Part shown: positions 1 through 8,192 of the stretch, piece after piece
Layout: every line of letters begins with the position of its first letter
Position numbering within the stretch: position 1 is the stretch's first letter
Assembly (NCBI RefSeq): GCF_923081025.1
Contig: NZ_CAKLPZ010000001.1
Span: forward strand, 1,178,001 to 1,242,000
DNA length: 64,000 nucleotides
Origin: Neolewinella maritima
GTDB lineage: Bacteria; Bacteroidota; Bacteroidia; Chitinophagales; Saprospiraceae
Direction: 5' to 3'
The notes under the pieces: model-generated
What the model was told of the DNA's origin: nothing
What the model saw: the letters and a program-made list of their open reading frames with translations, nothing else
The model's database searches: none
Position numbers and translations under genes: made by a program

Positions 1-1
1 A

Positions 2-334
2 TTGCGGGAGCTGGTCAAGGACCTGGAAGACCTACGGGGCGACCAGCAGGAGGGGCGGCGTACGCTACCGGTACTGTTGGGCGTGACCACGAGTCGGCGA
101 CTGGCCATCATGCTGGGCGTGATGGTGGTGGTCTCGATCCTGAGTCCGGTATTCCTGGGATGGCCGGCCTTCATGCAGCCGCCGATGCTGATTTGCATCG
201 GGCTGCTGCTCGTGATCGTACTCATTATCCTAGGACAACTGGCGCGGGCGCGACAGCAAGTCGACTACCATAAGCTCAGCCTGCAGATCAAGATTCTGCT
301 GGTCGGCGGACTGGGTCTGCTCATCGTCTTTTGA
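2..334 (+). CDS. UbiA-family prenyltransferase, C-terminal part (5' end off window)
   Basis: The frame is open from the window edge, so only about the last 110 residues are seen. It opens with RELVKDLEDLRGDQQ followed by GRRTLPVLLG. This matches the second Asp-rich motif (KDxEDxxGD, then a Gly/Thr-Leu-Pro segment) of UbiA-type membrane prenyltransferases, which binds the Mg-diphosphate of the prenyl donor. Three hydrophobic segments follow (about residues 33-54, 60-79 and 95-110), as expected for the C-terminal helices. The acceptor cannot be told from this part; Bacteroidota carry UbiA members for menaquinone and for geranylgeranylglyceryl-phosphate-type lipids. The stop TGA overlaps the ATG of the next gene (TGATG), which implies translational coupling. 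The family call is fairly sure, the substrate is open. Confidence 0.8.
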   Translation: MRELVKDLEDLRGDQQEGRRTLPVLLGVTTSRRLAIMLGVMVVVSILSPVFLGWPAFMQPPMLICIGLLLVIVLIILGQLARARQQVDYHKLSLQIKILLVGGLGLLIVF

Positions 335-897
335 TGGATTACTACGTACATCCTACGGCCGTGGTCGATGAGGGAGCTCAGATCGGCAGGGGGACTAAAG
401 TCTGGCACTTCTGTCACCTTATGGCCTGTGAGCTCGGTGCCGACTGTAGCCTCGGACAGAACGTCTTCGTAGCCAGCGGCGTACGCGTAGGCCGGGGTAC
501 CAAGGTGCAGAATAATGTAAGCCTATACGCCGGTCTGGACGTCGGAGAGGAGGTGTTCATCGGTCCGTCTGCCGTATTCACTAATGTGCGTAACCCCCGG
601 GCGGGCATCAATCGGCGTGGCGCATACACGACTACCATAGTGGGGCGGGGAGTGACCATTGGAGCCAATGCTACCATCGTTTGCGGCATCACCCTACACG
701 CATATGCCTTCGTGGGGGCCGGTGCGGTAGTGACCAGGGATGTACCGGCCTACGCATTAGTAGTAGGTACTCCGGCACGGCAGCAGGGGTGGATGAGCCG
801 GGCGGGGCACCGTCTGGAGTTCGATGCAGCGGGTGTGGCAGTGTGCCCTGAGAGCGGTACCTACCGCTTGGAAGACGGAGCGGTCGTGCCGGTATAG
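334..897 (+). CDS. Hexapeptide-repeat N-acetyltransferase, WlbB/WbpD-like
   Basis: A 187-residue left-handed beta-helix acyltransferase with hexapeptide repeats from about residue 5 to 150 and the usual C-terminal loop PAYALVVGTPAR. The start YYVHPTAVVDEGAQIGRGTKVW and the segment FTNVRNPRAGINRR resemble WlbB/WbpD, which N-acetylates UDP-2-acetamido-3-amino-2,3-dideoxyglucuronate on the route to diacetamido-uronic acids of surface polysaccharides. I chose the ATG at 334, which overlaps the upstream stop, over a TTG three bases earlier. The next gene is a WlbA/WbpB-like dehydrogenase of the same pathway, which supports the assignment. The aminotransferase (WlbC/WbpE) that acts between them is not in the window. 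Exact acceptor sugar is inferred. Confidence 0.82.
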   Translation: MDYYVHPTAVVDEGAQIGRGTKVWHFCHLMACELGADCSLGQNVFVASGVRVGRGTKVQNNVSLYAGLDVGEEVFIGPSAVFTNVRNPRAGINRRGAYTTTIVGRGVTIGANATIVCGITLHAYAFVGAGAVVTRDVPAYALVVGTPARQQGWMSRAGHRLEFDAAGVAVCPESGTYRLEDGAVVPV

Positions 898-919
898 CCG
901 ACATAGCCGCCGCTACGCG

Positions 920-927
920 TACCTTGG
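920..927 (+). promoter_or_regulatory. Bacteroidota -7 element for the wlbA-like gene
   Basis: TACCTTGG lies 9 bp before the ATG at 937 and fits TAnnTTTG with one change. I see no clear -33 TTTG at the usual distance, so this is a moderate call. Confidence 0.45.
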
Positions 928-936
928 CGCGCCTTT

Positions 937-2004
937 ATGGATAGCCCCCAACTCCCCATACGCTTTGCCGTGATCGGTGTAGGTCACATCGGCCGCCGAC
1001 ACGCCAGCCTGATTGCTGCCCACCCCGAGGCGCAACTGGTGGCCCTGTGCGATCCGCTGGGCAAGACGGAAATCCAGTGGCCGGAGGGGGTTGACGAATC
1101 AATCGCCTGTTACAAGCGACTTGATGAGCTACTCAGCCGGCAGGCCTTCGACGTTGCCGTCGTTTGCACCCCCAATGGTCTACACGCCAGTCAGGGACTA
1201 CAGTGCCTCCGCGCCGGCCGCAACGTAGTGATCGAGAAACCCATGGCGCTGCGCACCCAGGACTGTGATGCGCTCATCGCGCTGGCCCGGCAGCGGCAGC
1301 TGCACGTCTTCGGCGTGATGCAGAACCGGTACAGCCCAGCCGCCGCATGGCTCAAGGAGCTGGTAGCAGGCCAGCACGTCGGGCAGATCCTGCAGGTACA
1401 CCTCGACTGCTTCTGGAACCGCGACGACCGCTACTACCGCCTGGCCGACGGTAGTCCGCACGCCTGGCACGGAGACGCTACGCTGGACGGCGGGGTGCTC
1501 TACACCCAGTTCGCCCACTTTATCGACCTGCTCTGTTGGACATTCGGAGACATTCAGGTACTCCACGCGCAGTTTGCCAATCAGACGCACACCGCCATAC
1601 ACGACTTCGCGGATACCGGAATGGTGCACTTCAGTCTGCCGAATGGTGGACTGGGGAGCCTGACCTTCAGTACCGCCATCTGGGACCGCAACTTCGAATC
1701 CACGCTCACCGCCATCGGCACCCGTGGCACGGTCAAACTGGGGGGGCAGTACATGAATGAACTGCAGTATTGCCACGTGGAGGGACTCCTTGCACCCGCG
1801 CTCCCGCCCAGTGCCCCGCCGAACAACTACGGGCCCTACCAGGGGTCGGCCGCCAACCACCACTTCGTGATCGACAATGTGGTGGACGTACTTCGCGGCA
1901 GAGCGCCAGTGGCTACTACGGCGGAGGAAGGACGGGCGGTGGTGAAGGTCATCGAGGATATTTACCGCGTCTCAGGGGTACAGGAGCCGGGGCGTACGTC
2001 CTAA
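937..2004 (+). CDS. Gfo/Idh/MocA oxidoreductase, WlbA/WbpB-like UDP-GlcNAcA 3-dehydrogenase
   Basis: 355 residues. The N-terminal Rossmann domain shows GVGHIG at residues 14-19 for NAD binding, and the family hallmark EKP (residues 100-102) lies at the nicotinamide site. The C-terminal half carries HAWHGDATLDGGVLYTQFAHFIDLL, typical of WlbA/WbpB, which oxidises C3 of UDP-N-acetylglucosaminuronic acid. The neighbouring acetyltransferase at 334 acts two steps later in the same pathway. Gfo/Idh/MocA is certain; the substrate rests on the motif and the pairing. The last 33 bases overlap the end of the convergent DUF3293 gene. Confidence 0.85.
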   Translation: MDSPQLPIRFAVIGVGHIGRRHASLIAAHPEAQLVALCDPLGKTEIQWPEGVDESIACYKRLDELLSRQAFDVAVVCTPNGLHASQGLQCLRAGRNVVIEKPMALRTQDCDALIALARQRQLHVFGVMQNRYSPAAAWLKELVAGQHVGQILQVHLDCFWNRDDRYYRLADGSPHAWHGDATLDGGVLYTQFAHFIDLLCWTFGDIQVLHAQFANQTHTAIHDFADTGMVHFSLPNGGLGSLTFSTAIWDRNFESTLTAIGTRGTVKLGGQYMNELQYCHVEGLLAPALPPSAPPNNYGPYQGSAANHHFVIDNVVDVLRGRAPVATTAEEGRAVVKVIEDIYRVSGVQEPGRTS

Positions 2005-2406
2005 TCCACCCACCACGATCGCGTGCTGCTCGTATAGTCGGGCCAGGTGAATACTCTTTTCTTCCGGCAGGTCGAACAGGCAGAGTCCGTGCTCATCGGG
2101 CCAGTGGCCGGCCGGGTCGCTACCACTGGCTACTACGTGAGCGTACCGAAGCTGATCCACCAGGGCGGTCAGGGTGCGGTGGCGGGCGGCATTGACCACC
2201 TGGGGTAGGGGAGTGGAAAGCGGATTGTAGGCGGTAAGAATGGTGTAGCTGCTGTGCCCGAGCTCTGCCAGCCAGCGGTCAAATTCGGGGTGTGGCTGAC
2301 CTATTTTAAGCCGCTGACCGTTTACCGTGTAGTCCGCCCGACGGTATGCATCGCGAAGGTGCTGGTCGGGCAGACCAGTAGATTGATCGGTTGGGGGAAG
2401 GGGCAT
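1972..2406 (-). CDS. DUF3293 family protein
   Basis: 144 residues. The motifs AYRRADYTV, KIGQPHPEFDRWL and YTILTAYNPLS are those of the DUF3293 family, whose function is unknown. No signal peptide or membrane segment is visible, so it is probably cytoplasmic. It converges on the wlbA-like gene and overlaps its 3' end by 33 bp. The start ATG at 2406 lies 86 bp from the divergent yidC, so both promoters must share that short interval. Family call is confident, role unknown. Confidence 0.8.
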   Translation of the reverse strand: MPLPPTDQSTGLPDQHLRDAYRRADYTVNGQRLKIGQPHPEFDRWLAELGHSSYTILTAYNPLSTPLPQVVNAARHRTLTALVDQLRYAHVVASGSDPAGHWPDEHGLCLFDLPEEKSIHLARLYEQHAIVVGGLGRTPRLLYP

Positions 2407-2420
2407 AGACGTGGGGTGCG

Positions 2421-2428
2421 TACCTTTG
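2421..2428 (+). promoter_or_regulatory. Bacteroidota -7 element upstream of yidC
   Basis: TACCTTTG is an exact TAnnTTTG match, 64 bp before the yidC ATG. The nearest upstream TTG (2391-2393) is 27 bp away, longer than the usual 17-23 bp, so the -33 partner is uncertain. Confidence 0.55.
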
Positions 2429-2492
2429 CGGCCCCGAACGGAGCTGCTGCGGAAGGAGCACTGGGGGAATGATACGGAAAAAGAACTAAGCT

Positions 2493-4382
2493 ATGGAGAT
2501 GGACAGAACTTCCATCATTGGTATTGTGCTCATCATGCTGCTGTTCCTGACCTGGCAGTGGGTCGTGGCACCCAGTGCATCTGAGATCGAGCAGCAACAA
2601 CGCTACCAGGATAGTATTGCCGCCCTTACTGAAGCCGAGCTGCGCGCCGCGGACGAACTGGCCCCCCTGGACATAGAGGAGACTGGCGTTGAACCCGTCG
2701 CCCTATCCGACTCCGCCCGCCTGGCGCAGTATGGCGGCCGCTTCGGTGCCTTCGCCCCCTCGGCCGCCGGTACCGCCGAGGATGTGGTACTGGAGAACGA
2801 CCTGCTTAAACTGACCATCAGCACCAAGGGCGGTACCATCCGCCAGGCCGAACTCAAGCAGTACGCCAAGGTGGTGGAGCAAGCCGACGACAGCGAGATC
2901 AGTCTACCCCTGCTGCTGCTGGAAGACGAGAAGAACAAGTTTGAGTACATCATTCCCGTCAGCGGCGTGAGCGGCGATGGGGTACGGACCAGCGACCTAT
3001 ACTTCCAGCCCACACTGGAGGGCAACACCCTGCGCCTGCGGGCATCCATCGACGGCGGCGGCTACTTCGAGCAGCGGTATACGCTGGAGGACGAAGGCTA
3101 CCTGATCGACTACGATATACAGTTCGAAGGGCTGAACCAGGTCATGGCCAACACCAACGGCACGGTGCAGCTGCACTGGGAGAACTACCTCGACAAGATC
3201 GAGAAGAACGCCCAGTACGAAGCCAGCTACTCCACCCTGTACTACAAGCCCGTCGACGACGACACCGACTACTGCTCCTGCACCAGCGACGATACCGAGG
3301 AGCTCGACGAGCAGCCCCTCAAGTGGGTGGCCGGCTCGCAGCAGTTCTTCACCTCCGCATTGATCGCCGACGACCGTTTCACCAGCGCCGTGCTCACTAC
3401 GGTGGCCGACGAGGATCGGCTACAGGACGACGAGCTCAAGGCCCTCATCTCCGACATCCAGCTACCCATCGGTACCTCCGGCTCGGAGACCTTCGGCATG
3501 TCGTTCTACGTAGGCCCCAATGAATTTGAACGCCTGCGGGCGATCGGTTACGATCTGTCCGACGTGGTCAGTTTCGGCAGTTCCATCTTCGGCTCCATTA
3601 ACCGCTGGATCATCCGTCCGCTGTTCAACTTCCTGTCCGGCTTCATCGGCAATATGGGTATCGCCATTCTGGTCCTGACCCTGCTGGTAAAGATGCTCGT
3701 GTATCCCCTCACCTACAAGATGCTGGTGAGCAACACCAAGATGCAGGTCTTGAAGCCCGAGATCGAAAAGATCAAGGCCAAGCACAAGGACGATGCCTCC
3801 GGTGCGCAGATGGAGACCATGAAGCTGTACCAGGAGTACGGGGCCAGTCCGCTGGGTGGCTGTCTGCCCATGGTGCTACAGATGCCGATCTGGTTTGCGC
3901 TCTACCGCTTCTTCCCGGCCTCGATCACATTCCGGCAGGAAAACTTCCTGTGGGCCAATGACCTGAGCACCTACGATAGCATCCTGCGGCTGCCCGAGTG
4001 GATCCCCTTCATGCAGGGTCACCTGAGCCTGTTTGCCGTACTCTGGGCCGTCACCACGGTCATCTACGCCTACTACAACAGCCGGCACATGGACTACTCG
4101 GCCCAGCCCATGATGAAGTACTTCCAGTACATCATGCCGCTCATGTTCCTCGGCTTCTTCAACAGCTTCGCGGCCGGTCTGACCTGCTACCTCTTCTTCT
4201 CCAACGTGTTCAACATCGCCCAGACGGTGATCACCAAGAACATCATCATCGATCAGGAGAAGCTGCGCGTCAAGCTGGAAGCCAACAAGGCCAAACCCAA
4301 GAAGAAAGGGGGATTCTCCGCACGCCTGCAGGAGGCCCTCAAGGAGCAGCAACGCGCCGCGGCAGCCAGCAAGAAGAAGTAA
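2493..4382 (+). CDS. yidC: Membrane protein insertase YidC
   Basis: 629 residues, the size of Gram-negative YidC. Residues about 8-26 form the first membrane helix (IGIVLIMLLFLTWQWVV). A large periplasmic P1 domain follows to about residue 360. The C-terminal core then has the five-helix insertase fold, including the amphipathic segment NRWIIRPLFNFLSGFIG, GIAILVLTLLVKMLVYPLTYK and GASPLGGCLPMVLQMPIWFALY. It inserts and folds inner-membrane proteins, with SecYEG or alone. The tail is Lys/Ala-rich and basic, as expected for ribosome contact. An ATG two codons downstream is an alternative start. It stands alone; the rnpA and trmE genes often near yidC elsewhere are absent. Confidence 0.97.
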   Translation: MEMDRTSIIGIVLIMLLFLTWQWVVAPSASEIEQQQRYQDSIAALTEAELRAADELAPLDIEETGVEPVALSDSARLAQYGGRFGAFAPSAAGTAEDVVLENDLLKLTISTKGGTIRQAELKQYAKVVEQADDSEISLPLLLLEDEKNKFEYIIPVSGVSGDGVRTSDLYFQPTLEGNTLRLRASIDGGGYFEQRYTLEDEGYLIDYDIQFEGLNQVMANTNGTVQLHWENYLDKIEKNAQYEASYSTLYYKPVDDDTDYCSCTSDDTEELDEQPLKWVAGSQQFFTSALIADDRFTSAVLTTVADEDRLQDDELKALISDIQLPIGTSGSETFGMSFYVGPNEFERLRAIGYDLSDVVSFGSSIFGSINRWIIRPLFNFLSGFIGNMGIAILVLTLLVKMLVYPLTYKMLVSNTKMQVLKPEIEKIKAKHKDDASGAQMETMKLYQEYGASPLGGCLPMVLQMPIWFALYRFFPASITFRQENFLWANDLSTYDSILRLPEWIPFMQGHLSLFAVLWAVTTVIYAYYNSRHMDYSAQPMMKYFQYIMPLMFLGFFNSFAAGLTCYLFFSNVFNIAQTVITKNIIIDQEKLRVKLEANKAKPKKKGGFSARLQEALKEQQRAAAASKKK

Positions 4383-4476
4383 GTAGGGCGGGGCCGCGGG
4401 TGCAAAGTATCTGACCCGATACAAAACATAAGCCACGGTAAATACATTAGATGTAGGTACATCAAAATAACTACCT

Positions 4477-5067
4477 ATGTCTACCGTATTAGTCGTGCTC
4501 GCGCACCCCAACCCCGACAGCCTCAATGGCGCTACCGCTAAATCCATTGAAAAAGCTCTGACCGATGGCGGCCACGAAGTGCGGATGAAGGACCTTTACC
4601 GGACCGAATTTGACCCCATCCTCGGTCCCAAGGACTTCGGTGCCTGGCAGAACAGCAGCGTGCCCGACGATGTAGCTAAGGAGCAGAAAGATATCGCCTG
4701 GGCCGATGCCCTGGTTTTCGTATACCCCATCTGGTGGCACGAGCGCCCCGCCATCCTGAAGGGCTGGATCGATCGCACCTTCACCAAGGGATTTGCCTGG
4801 GACTTCGACGAGAACGGACTGGTAGGCAAACTGGCCGGTAAGAAGGCTTTCGTCGCCGCCACCTTCGGCAGTCCCACGCCCCTATACGATGCACTCAACG
4901 TGGACATGGATAACTTATTCAGTAGCGTAGAGAAAGGCACCCTGGGTTTCTGCGGCATCAAGGAGACCAAATTTGTCGACGAGTTCGGCGTGCTCCAGCA
5001 AGATCGTGCGGCCAACGAGGCCTACCTCAAACGCGCTACCGAAGCAGCTGTTGCCTTCCTGAACTAA
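4477..5067 (+). CDS. NAD(P)H-dependent flavodoxin-fold quinone oxidoreductase
   Basis: 196 residues with the fold of the KefF/MdaB/NQO1 family. VLVVLAHPNPDSLNGA near the N terminus is the FMN phosphate loop. FVYPIWWHERPAILKGWIDRTF is the conserved flavin and dimer-interface segment. These soluble enzymes reduce quinones or other electrophiles by two electrons using NAD(P)H. It is a single gene between yidC and a lipoprotein gene, with a hairpin about 40 bp after its stop. The family is clear; the natural substrate cannot be read from sequence. Confidence 0.9.
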   Translation: MSTVLVVLAHPNPDSLNGATAKSIEKALTDGGHEVRMKDLYRTEFDPILGPKDFGAWQNSSVPDDVAKEQKDIAWADALVFVYPIWWHERPAILKGWIDRTFTKGFAWDFDENGLVGKLAGKKAFVAATFGSPTPLYDALNVDMDNLFSSVEKGTLGFCGIKETKFVDEFGVLQQDRAANEAYLKRATEAAVAFLN

Positions 5068-5107
5068 CCCCACTGACCATACCGTGCTCCCTGAGCACGA
5101 TTTAGTG

Positions 5108-5136
5108 ACCGCCCGGTGTATTGCACGCCGGGCGGT
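5108..5136 (+). terminator. Hairpin downstream of the quinone oxidoreductase gene
   Basis: A perfect 9-bp inverted repeat, ACCGCCCGG (5108-5116) and CCGGGCGGT (5128-5136), with an 11-nt loop. There is no long T-run, only TT. It sits between the upstream stop and the next promoter element and is probably a transcription terminator. Confidence 0.6.
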
Positions 5137-5144
5137 TACCTTTG
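5137..5144 (+). promoter_or_regulatory. Bacteroidota -7 element for the DUF6438 lipoprotein gene
   Basis: TACCTTTG, an exact TAnnTTTG match, directly abuts the hairpin and lies 19 bp before the ATG at 5164. The short distance supports that ATG over upstream in-frame starts. Confidence 0.6.
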
Positions 5145-5163
5145 TGTACCAAGTCCCTACCTT

Positions 5164-5922
5164 ATGAAGTACCTGTCTGCCATGATGCTCTGTATGTGCC
5201 TGCTGGCTTGCTCCCGGCAGCCGGTGCGGGTGGGTGCCACCAATCCAACCATGAGTGACCCCATCCCGGCCGAAGTGCAAGCTGATCCTACCCCCGAACG
5301 GGCAGACGAAGCCGCCCGCCCCGCCCCTACAACCACGTCTGCGGATGGTCCCCTGGCCCCCACGACAACCACCCGTCCTACCAGCGACGGCCAGAACCCC
5401 ACCCCCGATCTGGATATTCCAGTAGTAGACACCGAAACCAACGGCACAGCTAACATCGAGCGCCAGGGTAGTGTAGGTGAAGCCCCCCTTGGCGGAGCAC
5501 AAAAGGACATCCTCCCCGACGCCAACACCCGCATGCAACTCACCAAGGGAGCCTGCTTCGGCGACTGCGACGTCTATACGCTCCAACTCCTGCGCGACAA
5601 CCGTGTAGTACTCAGCGTCACCAACGGCCTGCAGGGCCCCGGTACGTATGAGCTCGACCTCAGCGGCGTAGCCGCCCGCGACCTCGCCAGCAGCCTGGAA
5701 AGCCTCCGCCAGGAAGACCTCGCCCTTCAGTACCCCGACGATCCTGACGCCGCCCTCCCCGTAGATGCCCAGGTCACCCGCCTCACCCTCCCCGACGCCA
5801 ACGACGAGCTACGCACCATCACCATCTACTACGATGCCCCCCCGGCCCTCGCCCAGTTCGTCGAGCAGGTCCAGGCCTTCGTAGAAGACGCCCTCACCAA
5901 GAAAACCACCACCGACCGCTAG
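5164..5922 (+). CDS. Lipoprotein with a DUF6438 domain
   Basis: 252 residues from the ATG at 5164, chosen because it gives a lipoprotein signal (MKYLSAMMLCMCLLACS, lipobox LLAC with the acceptor Cys at residue 16) and follows the promoter element. Residues about 25-115 form a Pro/Thr/Asp-rich, probably unstructured linker. The rest (MQLTKGACFGDCDVYTLQLL, then GPGTYELDLSG) matches DUF6438, a domain common in Bacteroidota lipoproteins with a CxGxC-like pair (ACFGDC). The function is unknown. It is followed by a short tandem repeat and then ettA. Confidence 0.75.
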   Translation: MKYLSAMMLCMCLLACSRQPVRVGATNPTMSDPIPAEVQADPTPERADEAARPAPTTTSADGPLAPTTTTRPTSDGQNPTPDLDIPVVDTETNGTANIERQGSVGEAPLGGAQKDILPDANTRMQLTKGACFGDCDVYTLQLLRDNRVVLSVTNGLQGPGTYELDLSGVAARDLASSLESLRQEDLALQYPDDPDAALPVDAQVTRLTLPDANDELRTITIYYDAPPALAQFVEQVQAFVEDALTKKTTTDR

Positions 5923-5961
5923 CCTCCCCCGCACCCGCGACCCCGCCCCAGCCGTCTACCC

Positions 5962-6032
5962 CCGAAGGGGTCTAACCAGCGAAGCGATCTAACCAGCCGA
6001 AGGCGTCTAACCAGCCGAAGGCGCCCAACCCC
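5962..6032 (+). repeat. Short tandem repeat, about 18-bp unit, four copies
   Basis: Four imperfect units of the type CCGAAGGNGTCTAACCAG: 5962-5979, 5980-5996 (17 bp), 5997-6014 and 6015-6032 (degenerate). They fill most of the gap before ettA. There is no open frame of note. The repeat could be slipped-strand noise or a binding-site array. Confidence 0.7.
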
Positions 6033-6041
6033 CCCTAACCC

Positions 6042-7724
6042 ATGTCAGACCACAAGATTATATTCTCCATGGAGCGCGTCTCCAAGACCTTCCCCGGAGC
6101 AAATAAGAAAGTCCTCAATAACATCTGGCTCAGCTTCTTCTACGGCGCCAAGATCGGCGTACTCGGTCTCAATGGCTCGGGCAAGTCGACGTTGCTGAAG
6201 ATCATTGCCGGCGTGGATAAGAATTACGAGGGCAATGTGGTCTTCGACGGCAGCTACAAGATCGGCTACCTCGAGCAGGAGCCCACCCTGGCAGCGGGCA
6301 AGACCGTGCGCGAGATCGTCCAGGAAGGCGTACAGGAGACCGTAGACCTGATGAAGGAATACGACGCGGTGAACCTCAAATTCGCCGAGCCCATGAGCGA
6401 CGACGAGATGAATAAGCTCATCGAACGGCAGGGCGAGCTCATGGAGGAGCTCGAGAACCGGAATGCCTGGGAACTCGACAACCGCCTCGATACCGCCCTG
6501 GAAGCTCTGCGCTGCCCGCCCGACGATGCCAAGGTCGACGTACTCTCCGGTGGAGAACGCCGCCGCGTAGCCCTGGCCCGCCTGCTACTCAGCAACCCCG
6601 ATATCCTGCTCCTCGACGAGCCCACCAACCACCTGGACGCCGAGAGCGTAGACTGGCTGGAACAGTACCTGAAGTCCTTCCCCGGCACCGTCATCGCTGT
6701 GACCCACGACCGCTATTTTCTCGATAACGTAGCCGGCTGGATCCTCGAACTCGACCGCGGCGAGGGCATCCCCTGGGAGGGCAATTACTCCAGCTGGCTG
6801 GAGCAAAAATCGCAGCGTTTGGCCCAGGAGGAGAAGACCGAAAGCAAGCGCCAGAAGACCCTCAAACGCGAGCTGGAATGGATCCGCATGGCCCCCAAGG
6901 CCCGTCAGAGTAAAGGTAAAGCCCGCCTGAGCGCCTACGACAAGCTCGCCGGCGATGAAGGCCGCGAACGCGAAAAGAACCTGGAGATCTACATCCCACC
7001 CGGACCCCGCCTCGGCGACGTGGTCATCGAGGTCGAACACCTCAAGAAGGGCTTCGGCGATCGGCTGCTGTTCGACAACGCCACCTTTACCATCCCTAAG
7101 AACGCCATTGTCGGCATCCTGGGACCCAACGGTGTGGGTAAGTCCACCTTTTTCCGCCTGCTAGTCCACGAGCAGGAGCCCGACAGTGGCGACATCAAGA
7201 TCGGCGATACCGTAGAGATCAGCTACGTCGATCAGGCCCACACCCAACTGCAGGACGGCAACAAAACGATCTACGACGTAGTCAGCCAGGGTCACGATAT
7301 GATCGAGGTCGGCAATACCGCCGTTAATGCCCGCGCCTACCTGAGCCGCTTCAACTTCGCCGGGGCCGATCAGCAGAAAAAGGTTGGTGTACTTTCCGGT
7401 GGTGAGCGCAACCGCCTGCAACTCGCCATGACCCTGCGCGAGGGCGGCAACGTACTCCTGCTCGATGAGCCGACCAACGACATCGACATCAATACCCTGC
7501 GCGCACTAGAGGATGCGCTCGACAGCTTCGCCGGCTGCGTGCTGGTGATCAGTCACGACCGCTGGTTCATCGACCGCCTGGCCACCCACATCCTCAGCTT
7601 CGAGGACGAGGGACAGATCAATTTCTTCGAAGGAAACTACTCCCAGTACGAAGCCGCCAAGAAGGAACGACTAGGAGATACCACTCCCAAGCGGCCACGC
7701 TTCAAGAACGTGATCAACCGGTAG
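6042..7724 (+). CDS. ettA: Energy-dependent translational throttle protein EttA (ABC-F)
   Basis: 560 residues with two ABC ATPase domains and no membrane segment. The first has Walker A GLNGSGKST (residues 42-50), signature LSGGERRRVALA and Walker B LLLDEPTNHLD. The second has GPNGVGKST, LSGGERNRLQLA and LLLDEPTNDID. The linker holds ARQSKGKARLSAYDKL, typical of EttA among ABC-F proteins. EttA binds the ribosomal E site and gates the first elongation steps according to the ATP/ADP ratio. Length matches E. coli EttA (555). It is transcribed alone, and an imperfect palindrome follows its stop. Confidence 0.95.
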   Translation: MSDHKIIFSMERVSKTFPGANKKVLNNIWLSFFYGAKIGVLGLNGSGKSTLLKIIAGVDKNYEGNVVFDGSYKIGYLEQEPTLAAGKTVREIVQEGVQETVDLMKEYDAVNLKFAEPMSDDEMNKLIERQGELMEELENRNAWELDNRLDTALEALRCPPDDAKVDVLSGGERRRVALARLLLSNPDILLLDEPTNHLDAESVDWLEQYLKSFPGTVIAVTHDRYFLDNVAGWILELDRGEGIPWEGNYSSWLEQKSQRLAQEEKTESKRQKTLKRELEWIRMAPKARQSKGKARLSAYDKLAGDEGREREKNLEIYIPPGPRLGDVVIEVEHLKKGFGDRLLFDNATFTIPKNAIVGILGPNGVGKSTFFRLLVHEQEPDSGDIKIGDTVEISYVDQAHTQLQDGNKTIYDVVSQGHDMIEVGNTAVNARAYLSRFNFAGADQQKKVGVLSGGERNRLQLAMTLREGGNVLLLDEPTNDIDINTLRALEDALDSFAGCVLVISHDRWFIDRLATHILSFEDEGQINFFEGNYSQYEAAKKERLGDTTPKRPRFKNVINR

Positions 7725-7727
7725 AGT

Positions 7728-7817
7728 TTAAACACGGAGGCACACAGATTTGAGCACAGATTACCAGGCCGTAATCCGTGCCTAATCCGTGCATTAATCC
7801 GCCTGATCCGTGTTTAA
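7728..7817. repeat. Intergenic palindromic repeat between ettA and sorB, reaching into sorB
   Basis: Outer arms TTAAACACGGA (7728-7738) and TCCGTGTTTAA (7807-7817) are perfect reverse complements. Inner arms GCACAGATTAC (7754-7764) and GTAATCCGTGC (7771-7781) pair with one mismatch. The repeated wording (CACAGATT, AATCCGTG) resembles short dispersed repeats I recall from many Bacteroidota genomes. It could fold into a long hairpin and terminate both convergent genes. Its right arm encodes the last residues of sorB. Confidence 0.75.
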
Positions 7818-8192
7818 CCGGTACCACTCCACCTCTCCCAGCGGCCGCCGCCGCCCGGTCTCCACCGGCGCGTAGTAGGTAGCCAGGTACGCCACGATGG
7901 GCTCCTCCAGCTCACCCAGGTCTGTTAGTCCCTGCTTTTCTTGCATCCAGTGGATCATCTCGCGCCAGCCCGCCGCGGTGGCTCCCTGCTGGGTGATGAG
8001 GTTGGCGCTGTGGCAGGCCAGGCAGTTGCCCCTCACCAGTAGGTAGTCGCCCTGTGCGATCAGTCCGGTAAGGGTATCGATGCCGTCGACGACGAAACGG
8101 TCCGGATCGGATGGGATGGCCGGTGCCGGGGCGTCCTCGCTACAGCTGTAGGCCAGGGTAAGCAGTACCGCGAATACGATCAATATTCTCAT
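7794..8192 (-). CDS. sorB: Monohaem cytochrome c subunit of sulfite dehydrogenase (SorB-like lipoprotein)
   Basis: 132 residues. A signal peptide ends at a slightly atypical lipobox (AYSC, Cys17), so it is probably a lipid-anchored periplasmic protein. The haem motif CLACH is at residues 57-61, and Met79 or Met83 could be the sixth ligand. Its start overlaps the stop of the sulfite oxidase gene by one base, so it very probably accepts electrons from that enzyme, as SorB does from SorA. The final residues NTDQAD and the stop lie inside the palindromic repeat at 7728-7817, so the C terminus looks acquired from, or trimmed by, the repeat. Confidence 0.85.
   Translation of the reverse strand: MRILIVFAVLLTLAYSCSEDAPAPAIPSDPDRFVVDGIDTLTGLIAQGDYLLVRGNCLACHSANLITQQGATAAGWREMIHWMQEKQGLTDLGELEEPIVAYLATYYAPVETGRRRPLGEVEWYRLNTDQAD

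Noticed and set aside
1198-1863. 221-codon open frame on the minus strand
   Set aside because: Antisense to the Gfo/Idh/MocA gene, which has clear NAD-binding and EKP motifs.
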